Assembly: GCA_946482045.1 (NCBI GenBank)
Contig: CAMLPZ010000117.1
Span: forward strand, 1 to 11,860
Source of the DNA: an uncultured Asticcacaulis sp.
Lineage (GTDB): Bacteria > Pseudomonadota > Alphaproteobacteria > Caulobacterales > Caulobacteraceae
Reading direction: 5' to 3'
Length of the DNA stretch: 11,860 nucleotides
Position 1 is the stretch's first letter, and each line of letters starts with the position of its first letter. The notes under the pieces are model-generated. The model ran no database searches and was not told where the DNA came from. It saw only the letters and a program-made list of their open reading frames with translations. Below are positions 1-7,244 of this stretch, piece by piece. The position numbers and the translations under genes are program-made.

Positions 1-83
1 GCCGGCAACGCCGAGGACCGTTCATATTTCAAGGGTTGCTTAATGCAGGGCGGGCGGGACGCCCACCGGGCTCTTGGCCATTG

Positions 84-134
84 GAGCCTAGATCGGAATG
101 GGTTTAGATGGAAACGCTATTCCGATCTAGGCTC
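84..134. repeat. Long perfect stem-loop (hairpin A)
   Basis: The arm GAGCCTAGATCGGAAT at 84-99 is matched exactly by its reverse complement at 119-134, giving a 16-bp stem. The 19-nt interior can pair further (GTTT 102-105 with AAAC 112-115), leaving a loop of about six bases. It lies downstream of the MHYT gene's stop codon on that gene's strand. There is no U-run on either side, so it is not a standard intrinsic terminator. It may protect a 3' end, stop transcription with Rho, or be a copy of a dispersed intergenic repeat. The inverted repeat is seen directly; its role is unknown. Confidence 0.75.
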
Positions 135-144
135 TTGCTTTGTC

Positions 145-184
145 GCGATATGGCGAAAATCGCTGACACTTTTCGCCATATCGC
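145..184. repeat. Long perfect stem-loop (hairpin B)
   Basis: GCGATATGGCGAAAA at 145-159 is matched exactly by its reverse complement at 170-184, a 15-bp stem with a 10-nt loop. It begins one base past the stop codon (186-188) of the MHYT-GGDEF-EAL gene, so the transcript of that gene would fold here first. Hairpin A follows 10 nt further on. Neither is followed by a T-run in the minus direction. The likely role is 3'-end formation or stabilisation of the upstream mRNA; a mobile or dispersed repeat is the alternative. Confidence 0.75.
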
Positions 185-185
185 T

Positions 186-2963
186 CTAGCAGGCCACGCG
201 TGACGGGGAGATATCCTCCTGCGGCCGGCCCAGCAGGTAGCCCTGGGCCTGGTGACAGCCTTCTTCGCGCAGTAGGGCCATCTGGCTTTCGGTTTCGACG
301 CCCTCAGCCAGAACGGGGATATCCAGAGACTTGCCGAGCGCCAGGATGGCCCGGATAATAGCGCGTGCCTGCGCGCTTTTGTCAGCTTCCATGAGGAAGG
401 AGCGGTCGATCTTGATCTTGTCGAACGGGAATGAGTTGAGCGTATCGAGGGAGGCGTAGCCGGTGCCGAAATCGTCGATAGCAATGGTCACACCCAGCGC
501 CTTGATCTGGCGCAGGATGTGGAGGGCCCGAATCTTGTCCTCGATAATGGTCGACTCGGTGATTTCCAGCTCAAGACGGTGGGGGGACAGGCCACTGTCA
601 GCCAGGGCCGAGTGCACGACCTCGATCAGGTTGACGTCGTTCAACTGCACGGGCGACAGGTTGACCGCGATCTTCAAGCGGTCGTTCCATGACGCGGCCT
701 CGCGACAGGCGGTGCGAAGGACCCAGGCGCCCATTTCCAGGATCGCACCGCTTTCTTCGGCGACCGAGATGAAGTCGGCCGGCGAAACATAGCCACGGAC
801 CGGGTGTTTCCACCGGACCAGGGCCTCATATCCAGTGATTTCACGGGTCTGCACGTCCTGCTGGACCTGATAGAAGACCCTGAATTCCTTGTTGGCCAGG
901 GCGCGTTGCAGATCTTTGGCGAGCGCCCGGCGATCGCGCGCGGCTTCGTCCATGCCGGGCTCGTAGAAACAGATCTTGTCGCCGCTGGGGGCTTTGGCGC
1001 GATACAGCGCCAGATCGGCATTGTTGAGAAGGGTTTCGCGTAGACTTCCGTCCTGAGGGTAGACGGCAACGCCCAGCGAGGCTTGCAGCGCGACTTGGAC
1101 GCCATCGACCAGGATCGGCTCGCGGATGCAATCGTGGAGCACGGTAACGCAGTCGGCGATATCGGTATCCTGGTCGAAGCGTTTGATCGCGGCGAATTCG
1201 TCCCCACCCAGTCGGGCCACAAAGCGGCCATCGCCACTGGTGAGAGCCGCCAGGCGTTCAGCCAGGATTTTCAGGGCCCCGTCACCGATTTCATGGCCAC
1301 GCTGGTCATTGATGTCCTTGAAGCGGTCAAGGTCTATGGTGACGACGGCGACCTGTTCGCCGTGACGTGCGGCCCAGCCGAGTTCGGTGTCGAGATATTC
1401 GTTGAAGTGGACGCGGTTCGGAAGTCCTGTCAGCCCGTCGTGACGCGCCATGTGAGCGATACGCTGTTCCGATGCGCGGCGTTCGGTAATGTCGTCGAAG
1501 GTCGTCACCCAACCGCCGGACGGCATGGGGCGATGCGCAATCGACATGGTGCGGTTGGCTACAAGCTCAGATACGATAGTGCCGCCACCTGGCTGGGAAA
1601 TGACGGCGCGGTGCTTGGCATGGAACGCCTCCAGCTTGGCTTCGTCCGGCGCCCGGCCCTCGCGCAAGGCTATGATGCGGGCCAGCAGGTCGCGCAAGGA
1701 CACGCCCGGCTTCACGAAGTCGCTGTCCAGGCCATAGATGCTGTTGAAACGCGAATTGCTGAGAACCAGCCTTTCGTTGGCATCGAACAGGCACAGGCCG
1801 TGCGACATATGGCTCAGCGCGGCGTCAAGATTGCGCGACACCTCCAGGATCTGGTCCTGCGCCGCCTTTTGGGCGGTGATGTCGCGAGTGACATTGGCGA
1901 AGCCCAGCAGCTTCTGTTGGTCGTCGTGCAGCGGCGTGATGACGGTATGGGCCCAGAAGGTCGAGCCGTCGTTGCGCTTTTGCAGGCCTTCGGCCTCATA
2001 GCGGCCGGTATCCACCGCCGTCTTGAGGCCAGCGGCGCGGGTGACGCGCGCGGCGGCGTCCACTGCCGATACCTCGGCAAAATGGCGGCCGACGACTTCT
2101 TCGCCGCTATAGCCCATGATCCTCTGCGCGCCCATGTTCCAGTTGGCGATGCGCCCGTCCGGATCGAGCATGAAGATGGCGTAGTCGCGCACCCCTTCCA
2201 GCAGGGTCGAGAAGCGACGGTCGTTGTCGGCCTTGATGTCGTCCATCTGGCGGCCCCAGCGTACGGCGGCGACGCACAGGCCCATGGTGCCTGCAGCCAT
2301 GATAGCCAGGATTAGCGACATGGTATCGGGTGAAAGCGTAAGCCCGGTAGGTACGTGGCGCGGGTCGGGCACGACCGTGACGGCGCCCATGGCGGTGAAA
2401 TGGTGTGCGACGATGCCGAGGACGAGCAGCCCCGCCGCGGCGGTTCGCGCCCAGGCGATCTTTTTGTCGAGCACCCACATGGCAATGGCGCAGGCGACAA
2501 GGCCTGCAACGATTGAGGCAATGACCAGATCCGGGGCCCAGCGCAAGTAGCCGTGCGTGCTGACAGCCATCATGCCCAGATAGTGCATGGTGCATACACC
2601 AGACCCAATCACGGCACCGCCGACCAGGGCCGAGCCCTTGAAGCCGCGTGAAATGGCGATCTCCGCGCCGCCGGCGGTGATGGCCATGGCGGCTAGCAGC
2701 GACACCAGAGTGAGCGGAAGGTCGAAGGCCAGGGGCAGTCCCGGATCAAAAGCCAACATGGCGATGAAGTGGGTCGCCCATATGCCGAAACCGCCGGCGG
2801 CCCCGGCCGTCAGTATCCAGCGCAGACGGTCGCGGCCTCGTATGGTCCGCGCTCTGCCCAGGACGAGGACGGTGACGGCGCACGAAAGGATGCACACCAG
2901 CGCGGCCAGAAGGACCAGCTTCCAGTCATGAGCCGTTTCGAGGCAGGCGAGAATGCGATACAT
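186..2963 (-). CDS. MHYT-PAS-PAS-GGDEF-EAL membrane cyclic di-GMP enzyme
   Basis: This 925-residue inner-membrane signalling protein is predicted to make and/or degrade cyclic di-GMP. The N-terminal 235 residues form an MHYT sensor of paired membrane helices with three characteristic His-containing segments (WATHFIAM near 62-69, TMHYLGMM near 125-132, HHFTAMGA near 187-194), a domain proposed to bind a metal and sense a gas or redox signal. A PAS domain with its PAC tail follows at about 250-368 and a second PAS at about 375-497. The GGDEF domain has an intact GGDEF at 586-590, but the RxxD product-inhibition site five residues upstream is missing. The EAL domain keeps EAL at 713-715, NLSP, ELEITES, DDFGTGY at 830-836, KIDRSF and LAEGVE, so phosphodiesterase activity is likely; the GGDEF domain could be active or serve as a GTP sensor. 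The ATG at 2963 begins just before the first membrane helix. It has no strong Shine-Dalgarno sequence. Confidence 0.93.
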   Translation of the reverse strand: MYRILACLETAHDWKLVLLAALVCILSCAVTVLVLGRARTIRGRDRLRWILTAGAAGGFGIWATHFIAMLAFDPGLPLAFDLPLTLVSLLAAMAITAGGAEIAISRGFKGSALVGGAVIGSGVCTMHYLGMMAVSTHGYLRWAPDLVIASIVAGLVACAIAMWVLDKKIAWARTAAAGLLVLGIVAHHFTAMGAVTVVPDPRHVPTGLTLSPDTMSLILAIMAAGTMGLCVAAVRWGRQMDDIKADNDRRFSTLLEGVRDYAIFMLDPDGRIANWNMGAQRIMGYSGEEVVGRHFAEVSAVDAAARVTRAAGLKTAVDTGRYEAEGLQKRNDGSTFWAHTVITPLHDDQQKLLGFANVTRDITAQKAAQDQILEVSRNLDAALSHMSHGLCLFDANERLVLSNSRFNSIYGLDSDFVKPGVSLRDLLARIIALREGRAPDEAKLEAFHAKHRAVISQPGGGTIVSELVANRTMSIAHRPMPSGGWVTTFDDITERRASEQRIAHMARHDGLTGLPNRVHFNEYLDTELGWAARHGEQVAVVTIDLDRFKDINDQRGHEIGDGALKILAERLAALTSGDGRFVARLGGDEFAAIKRFDQDTDIADCVTVLHDCIREPILVDGVQVALQASLGVAVYPQDGSLRETLLNNADLALYRAKAPSGDKICFYEPGMDEAARDRRALAKDLQRALANKEFRVFYQVQQDVQTREITGYEALVRWKHPVRGYVSPADFISVAEESGAILEMGAWVLRTACREAASWNDRLKIAVNLSPVQLNDVNLIEVVHSALADSGLSPHRLELEITESTIIEDKIRALHILRQIKALGVTIAIDDFGTGYASLDTLNSFPFDKIKIDRSFLMEADKSAQARAIIRAILALGKSLDIPVLAEGVETESQMALLREEGCHQAQGYLLGRPQEDISPSRVAC

Positions 2964-3029
2964 AAACTTGGACCAGGCTTTTTGCGCAAGAGGTCACGCC
3001 TTCTGGCGCGCCTATTCAAGCTGTCACCC

Positions 3030-3073
3030 TAGCCGAATGACGTTTTTTTCCCGTTAATTCCGGGATTTGGCTA
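3030..3073. repeat. Nested inverted repeat upstream of the MHYT gene
   Basis: In the 134-nt gap between the Doc-like gene and the MHYT gene, TAGCC (3030-3034) pairs with GGCTA (3069-3073), enclosing a shorter stem TCCCG (3049-3053) / CGGGA (3061-3065). A run of seven T lies just before the inner stem on the plus strand. This is the wrong side for a terminator of the Doc-like gene. It may be a regulatory site for the MHYT gene or chance. No convincing -35/-10 pair was recognised in the gap. Confidence 0.3.
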
Positions 3074-3097
3074 AAATTGAGGCATTATGATGCTGAC

Positions 3098-3508
3098 TTA
3101 CGGTAGCGATTGCACGGTGTCGGCATCGACGGGAACGATATGACCACGTATCCAGCTGGCGAAGGCTTCGGCACTGAGTTCACCGTTCGCGACGACGCCG
3201 AAGCCAAGGTAGCAAGTTGTGTCGTCCGCGACGAGGCGATAGCCGTTTTGCGCCAGAAAGACTTCGATCGCAAGCAGGGCGGTTGTCAGGTTGTGGCTCA
3301 GGAAGAGCTCATCATGGGCCAGGCCGAAACCGTAGCAGGCGGCCAGGCTGGCGAGATCGGCCGTGCGGCTTTCGCTTAGAACCTCGGTGCGCGCCATTAG
3401 CATCTTAAGCATGCTGAGTTCGCGCAGGCCCGCAGGCCCGCCGTACTCCGCGGCCAGTTCCGCCTGAATGGCCGGAATGATACCGTCTTTCAGAAGTACG
3501 AACGCCAC
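3098..3508 (-). CDS. Doc/Fic-family (death-on-curing) toxin-like protein with degraded catalytic motif
   Basis: This 136-residue protein has the overall pattern of the Doc toxin family: a GGxxGLR segment at 23-29, an MLMARTEVL helix, then a Tyr-Gly-Phe-Gly-Leu-Ala helix leading into the place of the Fic motif and the typical TALLAIEVFLAQNGYRL helix after it. Doc toxins are kinases that phosphorylate elongation factor Tu, using HxFx(D/N)(A/G)NKR. Here that segment (67-75) reads ELFLSHNLT. The catalytic His is Glu, Asp/Asn is Ser, and Lys-Arg is Leu-Thr; only Phe69 and Asn73 remain. The protein may be inactive, have a changed reaction, or act as a structural partner. It starts with GTG 3 nt after the stop of the AbrB-like gene, so the two are translationally linked. 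The family call is fairly sure; activity is doubtful. Confidence 0.8.
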   Translation of the reverse strand: MAFVLLKDGIIPAIQAELAAEYGGPAGLRELSMLKMLMARTEVLSESRTADLASLAACYGFGLAHDELFLSHNLTTALLAIEVFLAQNGYRLVADDTTCYLGFGVVANGELSAEAFASWIRGHIVPVDADTVQSLP

Positions 3509-3511
3509 GGC

Positions 3512-3733
3512 CTATTTGCTCAGTTCGTTGAGGACATTGCGGCGTTTGCGCATCAGGGCCCGCGCTGTTTGCATCTGTTCGGCAAATTGAGGGTCCAAGG
3601 CCGACATGCGAAACCCTTCAGGTGTTTCGGTAATAAAGATGCTGTCACCCTTATCCAGCTTCAGCCGTATCAGCAATTCGCGCGGCAGGATAACGCCCAA
3701 TGAATTGCCGATCTTTGTGACCTTGAGTTCCAT
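3512..3733 (-). CDS. AbrB/MazE/SpoVT-fold antitoxin
   Basis: This small protein of 73 residues from the ATG at 3733 has the swapped-hairpin beta-barrel DNA-binding pattern MELKVTKIGNSLGVILPRELL, followed by a KGDSIFITE strand pair, as in MazE, PemI and AbrB-type antitoxins. The C-terminal third (about 45-73) is charged and probably helical and is the expected toxin-binding tail. The frame also opens 9 nt earlier at a TTG, but the only Shine-Dalgarno-like sequence (AAGG, 3745-3748) sits 11 nt before the ATG and too close to the TTG, so the ATG is preferred. It is expected to repress its own promoter and neutralise the Doc-like partner downstream. Doc is more often paired with Phd, but AbrB-fold partners are also known. 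Confidence 0.85.
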   Translation of the reverse strand: MELKVTKIGNSLGVILPRELLIRLKLDKGDSIFITETPEGFRMSALDPQFAEQMQTARALMRKRRNVLNELSK

Positions 3734-3755
3734 GTAAAACAACGCCTTCGTGACA

Positions 3756-3770
3756 ATTATACCGACGTAT
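3756..3770 (-). promoter_or_regulatory. Candidate promoter and operator of the AbrB/Doc pair
   Basis: On the minus strand a perfect TATAAT lies at 3761-3756, about 22 nt before the antitoxin ATG. It overlaps an inverted repeat ATAC-CGAC-GTAT at 3759-3770, the sort of site an AbrB-fold dimer could bind for autorepression. No good -35 hexamer is seen at 16-18 bp. The motifs are seen directly; the function is inferred. Confidence 0.45.
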
Positions 3771-3824
3771 TAACATCAATTTGGGCGGAGGCCAAGGTGC
3801 GTTCCAACGTGCGTGGGACGCGTA

Positions 3825-3846
3825 GGTGCACGGCCATGGTGGCACC
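3825..3846. repeat. Short inverted repeat between the halogenase and antitoxin genes
   Basis: GGTGC (3825-3829) and GCACC (3842-3846) flank a CCATGG core. An 8-bp palindrome TGGTACCA follows at 3851-3858. Together they occupy the 163-nt gap between the last halogenase gene and the antitoxin gene. No U-run is present, so this is a weak candidate for termination of the halogenase transcript. The rest of the gap shows no gene. Confidence 0.25.
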
Positions 3847-3896
3847 GCAATGGTACCAAATCATGACTTAACACTTGGTTGACCACCTAGTGAGGC

Positions 3897-5540
3897 TTAC
3901 GCCCGCTTAGGCAAGGCGATGTAGTTTTCTTTCGGCTTCTCGACAAAGCCATCCGCATAGACCTGTTCGACGAGGGCGCGGTGTGTCGGCAGCTCCTGTG
4001 TCGCCTGTTCACCGAAGCGCACGATACGGGCAAAGGCGGCGTCAGCCGCCACCTGGCGGGGGGTGAAGCCGCCGGCCTTGGCGGCGATATCGGTGCGGAA
4101 ATTCATGCCGTACAGGATGTACTGATAGTTGAAATAGGCGAAGGTATCGACGTCGTCCAGAAAGTCGAACCGCGACGGTGGCCGGTACTTCCACATGGCC
4201 AGCAGTTCGTTCAGTTCGTCCGGAATGGTGCGGGCGTCGGCATTGTCGCGCCAGAAAGGCTCATGCCGTTTGGTCACGCAGTAGTGCAGCTTGAGGAAGT
4301 TGACCGTTTTCTCGTTGCGCAGGGTCATTAGCGTGTTGAAGCGCTTGGCCTGGGCATCGACCGGGCCGTCGTGCGGGAAAAATTCGGTCAGCATGCCGAT
4401 GGCGACTTCGATCATCATGATGCCGGTGGCTTCCAGCGGCTCGAAGAAGCCGCCCGACAGGCCGACTGCGACGCAATTCTTGACCCACTGGGCTTCCCGG
4501 TAGCCGGTGTCGAACTTGATGACGCGCGTCGAATAGTCGGTGCCTTTCGGGCCGACATAACCGCGCAGGACGTCTTCGGCACGGGTGTCGCTGGTGTGGG
4601 CGGAACTGTAGACATAGCCGACGCCGCGCCGGGTGTTGAGCCCGATGTCCCACGTCCAGCCGGCCTCGTGGCCGGTCGAGACGGTATAGCTTTCGATCGG
4701 CGCGTCCGGCGCGTCATAAGGCACCTGGCAGGCAATGGCGCTGTCGGTCAGCAACTGGTGCTTGACCGATTTATATGGCGATTTCAGTGCCTTGCCGATC
4801 AGCACCGCCGCGAAACCGGTGCAGTCGATATAGAGGTCCGCGTCCAGCTCGCCGTGGCTGTCGGTCAAAATCGAGGCGATGGCGCCGTCGTCGCCCAGCT
4901 TCACATCGGTGATCCGACCCTGGAGGTGGGTGACGCCGAGGGAGACGGCGTGTTTCGCCAGCAGTTTGGCCAGCTTGGTGGCGTCGAAATGGTAGGCGTA
5001 ATTGAGCGGTCCGGCATAGCCGCCCTGGTGGAAGCGCTTGGGCGCTTTTTGTGCCTCGGCCACGCGCTTCTGGAAGGTGACGGCCTCGGCGAACGGCACG
5101 CGCGTCCCCGCGTCCTTAAGCAGCCAGTAGGGCAGGAGACCGGCGCCGTCGACGAAGTAAGGGGGATCGAACGGGTGGAAATAATGGGCGTGCCGGCCAT
5201 TTTCCGGTGTCAGCTCCCAATCGGCGAAGCGGATGCCCTGTTTGAAGGTCGCGGTCGCTTCGCGCAGGAAGGTCGCTTCGTCGATGCCGAGCGTCTGAAG
5301 CGTCGTGCGAATGGTGGCGAAGCTGCCTTCACCAACGCCGATAATGCCGATGTCGGGACTTTCGATCAGGGTAATACGCGGACATGTCGCCGGGTCCTGG
5401 CCCAGGACCTTTGCGAGATAACAGGCTGTCAGCCAGCCAGCGGTGCCGCCGCCTGCGATCAGGACGCGGCGGGGCTGAGAGGGGTTATGCTGTTCCACGG
5501 GGTTCCCGGCCGCGAGAGATACGATGCCAGAGGTTAGCAT
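3897..5540 (-). CDS. Flavin-dependent tryptophan-halogenase-family protein (copy 2, distal)
   Basis: This 547-residue cytosolic flavoprotein is of the PrnA/RebH type, which uses reduced FAD, oxygen and halide to halogenate an aromatic ring. The FAD-binding GGGTAGW is at 30-36. The Lys of TFKQGIRF (K100) aligns with the catalytic Lys79 of PrnA, and EPLEATGI (368-375) places Glu370 at the position of PrnA Glu346. The following Ser of PrnA is Ala here. The family's WxWxIP motif reads WTWDIG (295-300), with Gly for Pro. The tail is full length and ends in a lysine- and arginine-containing segment. It starts 28 nt after the stop of a close paralogue. Its N-terminus is about 20 residues longer than the paralogue's, and the ATG at 5540 has no Shine-Dalgarno sequence. 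Either the mRNA is leaderless or a downstream start such as the GTG at 5498 is used. The substrate is unknown; no flavin reductase gene is nearby. Confidence 0.9.
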   Translation of the reverse strand: MLTSGIVSLAAGNPVEQHNPSQPRRVLIAGGGTAGWLTACYLAKVLGQDPATCPRITLIESPDIGIIGVGEGSFATIRTTLQTLGIDEATFLREATATFKQGIRFADWELTPENGRHAHYFHPFDPPYFVDGAGLLPYWLLKDAGTRVPFAEAVTFQKRVAEAQKAPKRFHQGGYAGPLNYAYHFDATKLAKLLAKHAVSLGVTHLQGRITDVKLGDDGAIASILTDSHGELDADLYIDCTGFAAVLIGKALKSPYKSVKHQLLTDSAIACQVPYDAPDAPIESYTVSTGHEAGWTWDIGLNTRRGVGYVYSSAHTSDTRAEDVLRGYVGPKGTDYSTRVIKFDTGYREAQWVKNCVAVGLSGGFFEPLEATGIMMIEVAIGMLTEFFPHDGPVDAQAKRFNTLMTLRNEKTVNFLKLHYCVTKRHEPFWRDNADARTIPDELNELLAMWKYRPPSRFDFLDDVDTFAYFNYQYILYGMNFRTDIAAKAGGFTPRQVAADAAFARIVRFGEQATQELPTHRALVEQVYADGFVEKPKENYIALPKRA

Positions 5541-5541
5541 G

Positions 5542-5569
5542 AATTGGTATTATATCAATAGTACCAATT
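5542..5569 (-). promoter_or_regulatory. Inverted repeat with embedded TATAAT between the halogenase genes
   Basis: The arms AATTGGTA (5542-5549) and TACCAATT (5562-5569) are exact reverse complements separated by 12 bp. They fill the 28-nt gap and touch the stop codon of the first halogenase gene. On the minus strand a perfect TATAAT occurs at 5554-5549, only 9 nt before the ATG of the second gene, which fits a leaderless transcript. No clear -35 is seen. As RNA it would be an AT-rich hairpin just before the start codon. Operator, promoter or RNA hairpin are all possible. Confidence 0.5.
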
Positions 5570-7146
5570 TAAGCCTTCTTAGTGGAAGCCTTGTCCTTCT
5601 GGCGGTCGATAAAGCCGTTGCGATAGACCTGGTCGATCAGCTCGCGATGGGTGGGCAGGTCCTTGACGGCATGCTCGCCGAAGGTTCGGACCTTTTCGAA
5701 AATTCTCTGCGCGGCCTCGACATTGGGATAGGAGCCGCGCGCCGCTGTCAGGTCGGTATCGAAATCCATCCCGTAGAGGATGTACTGATAGCTGAAATAA
5801 GGGAAGGTCTCGACGTCGGTGAGGAAGTCGAAGCGCGACGGCGGACGATGCTTCCACATTTCGAGCATGTGGCGCAAGTCAGGGGGGATGGTCTCGTTCG
5901 CCGTATTGTCGCGCCAGAACGGTTCATCGCGCTGTGTCAGGCAGTAGTGCAGTTTCAGGAAGTTGACGATCTTCTCGCAGCGCTGGCGCATCAGCCGGTT
6001 GAACAGGTCGGCTGACGCATCAATGGGGCCGGCGTGCGGAAAGAATTCCGCGATCATGCCGGCGGCGACCTCAATCATGATGATGCCGGTGGCTTCCAGC
6101 GGCTCGAAGAAGCCCGCCGACAGGCCGACGGCGACGCAGTTCTTGACCCATTGGGTTTCGCGATAGCCGGGATCGAATTTGATGATGCGTGTGGTGACGT
6201 CCTTCGCCATCGGGCCGGAATAGGCGCGGACGACCTCTTCGGCGTGGTCGTCACTGGTATGATCGGAGCTGTAGACATAGCCGACGCCGCGCCGTTCGCT
6301 GAGGCCGATGTCCCAGGTCCAGCCGGCTTCGTGGGCGGTGGCGACCGTATAGGAATGGATCGGGCTTTTCGGCCCTTCGTACGGCACCTGGCAGGTTATG
6401 GCACGGTCGGTGAACAGATACTTTTGTACCGAGGTCTGGGTGACGCCCATCGCCTTACCGATCAAGAGCGCCGCAAAACCGGTGCAGTCAATATAGAGGT
6501 CGGCTTCAAGCTCGCCGTGTTCAGGCGAAGTCACCCGGGCGATCGCGCCGTCTTCGTCGAGGGTTACATCGCCGATGGTACCGCGCAGATGGCGCACCCC
6601 GAGCGCGATGCCGCGCTGTTCCAGGAGCCGGGCGAACTTCACGGCGTCAAAGTGATAGGCGAAATTCAAGGGGCCGGAGAAGTTGCCCTCGTAGGGACGC
6701 TTCGGCGCCTTGTCGGCATTCGCGACCCTGGGCTGAAAGGTGACGGCTTCGGCGAACGGCGCACGGGTGGCCTTGTCCTGGAGCAGCCAGTAGGGCAGGA
6801 GGCCGGCGCCTTCGACCCAGTAGGGCGCGTCGAAGGGGTGCAAGTAGTGCGAATGCCGGCCATCATTGGGCGTGCGCAGCCAGTCGACGAACTTGATGCC
6901 CTGCTTGTAGGTCGCCGTCGTCTCGCGCAGGAAGGTCGCTTCATCTATGCCGAGCGTCTGGAGGGTGGTGCGGATCGTGGGAAAGGTGCCTTCGCCGACG
7001 CCGATAACGCCGATTTCCGGGCTTTCGATGAGGGTGATTGCCGGCGTGCGGCCAGGATCGACGCCCAGGACCTTTGCCAGATAACATGCCGTCAGCCAGC
7101 CCGCTGTTCCGCCGCCGGCGATCAGGATGCTGCGTGGCGATGTCAT
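5569..7146 (-). CDS. Flavin-dependent tryptophan-halogenase-family protein (copy 1, proximal)
   Basis: This 525-residue paralogue of the next gene in the transcript is about two-thirds identical by eye along its whole length. It has the FAD-binding GGGTAGW at 11-17, the presumed catalytic Lys at position 81 in TYKQGIKF, WTWDIG at 277-282 in place of WxWxIP, and EPLEATGI at 349-355 with Glu351 at the position of the PrnA catalytic Glu. The conserved C-terminal RPPSRFDF and YQYILYGMDF blocks are present, so the gene looks intact. The ATG at 7146 starts only eight residues before the FAD motif, as in PrnA, with a GGGGA sequence about 9 nt upstream. It lies between the GH16 gene and its paralogue. 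The residues present suggest active halogenation. Tryptophan is not assured as the substrate, because this clade is named by homology. Confidence 0.92.
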   Translation of the reverse strand: MTSPRSILIAGGGTAGWLTACYLAKVLGVDPGRTPAITLIESPEIGVIGVGEGTFPTIRTTLQTLGIDEATFLRETTATYKQGIKFVDWLRTPNDGRHSHYLHPFDAPYWVEGAGLLPYWLLQDKATRAPFAEAVTFQPRVANADKAPKRPYEGNFSGPLNFAYHFDAVKFARLLEQRGIALGVRHLRGTIGDVTLDEDGAIARVTSPEHGELEADLYIDCTGFAALLIGKAMGVTQTSVQKYLFTDRAITCQVPYEGPKSPIHSYTVATAHEAGWTWDIGLSERRGVGYVYSSDHTSDDHAEEVVRAYSGPMAKDVTTRIIKFDPGYRETQWVKNCVAVGLSAGFFEPLEATGIIMIEVAAGMIAEFFPHAGPIDASADLFNRLMRQRCEKIVNFLKLHYCLTQRDEPFWRDNTANETIPPDLRHMLEMWKHRPPSRFDFLTDVETFPYFSYQYILYGMDFDTDLTAARGSYPNVEAAQRIFEKVRTFGEHAVKDLPTHRELIDQVYRNGFIDRQKDKASTKKA

Positions 7147-7196
7147 AAGGCGCTATCCCCGTTGGTTTTTCAGGAACAGCTAACATGAGCGGGCGT

Positions 7197-7215
7197 ACGG
7201 CGACAAGCGCGCCGT
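7197..7215. repeat. Short inverted repeat between the GH16 and halogenase genes
   Basis: ACGGCG (7197-7202) pairs with CGCCGT (7210-7215) around a 7-nt loop, in the 98-nt gap downstream of the GH16 stop codon. No T-run follows on the minus strand, so at most it is a weak pause or processing hairpin within the operon. Confidence 0.3.
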
Positions 7216-7244
7216 GCACCTTATTGCTGAGAAGTGAGCGGGGT

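Noticed and set aside
84..184. Tandem hairpins as integron attC sites or a CRISPR array
   Set aside because: The two stems share no sequence, there are no attC core sites, no cassettes or integrase, and no regular repeat-spacer pattern.
1..185. Plus frame 1 is open from the left edge to about 189, possibly the end of a gene
   Set aside because: It runs through both hairpins, its translation shows no recognisable family, and so short an edge fragment can be open by chance.
1083..2315. 410-codon open frame on the plus strand opposite the MHYT-GGDEF-EAL gene
   Set aside because: It is antisense to a protein with clear domains on the other strand, its translation resembles no family, and long antisense frames are expected in GC-rich coding DNA.
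3040..3066. T-run plus hairpin as an intrinsic terminator of the Doc-like gene
   Set aside because: For a minus-strand transcript the hairpin is followed by A, not U, and on the plus strand the T-run comes before the stem; neither fits.
4371..5537. 388-codon plus-strand open frame opposite the distal halogenase gene
   Set aside because: A similar frame occurs opposite the paralogue (6034-7188), as expected when the sense genes are homologous; both are shadows of codon bias.
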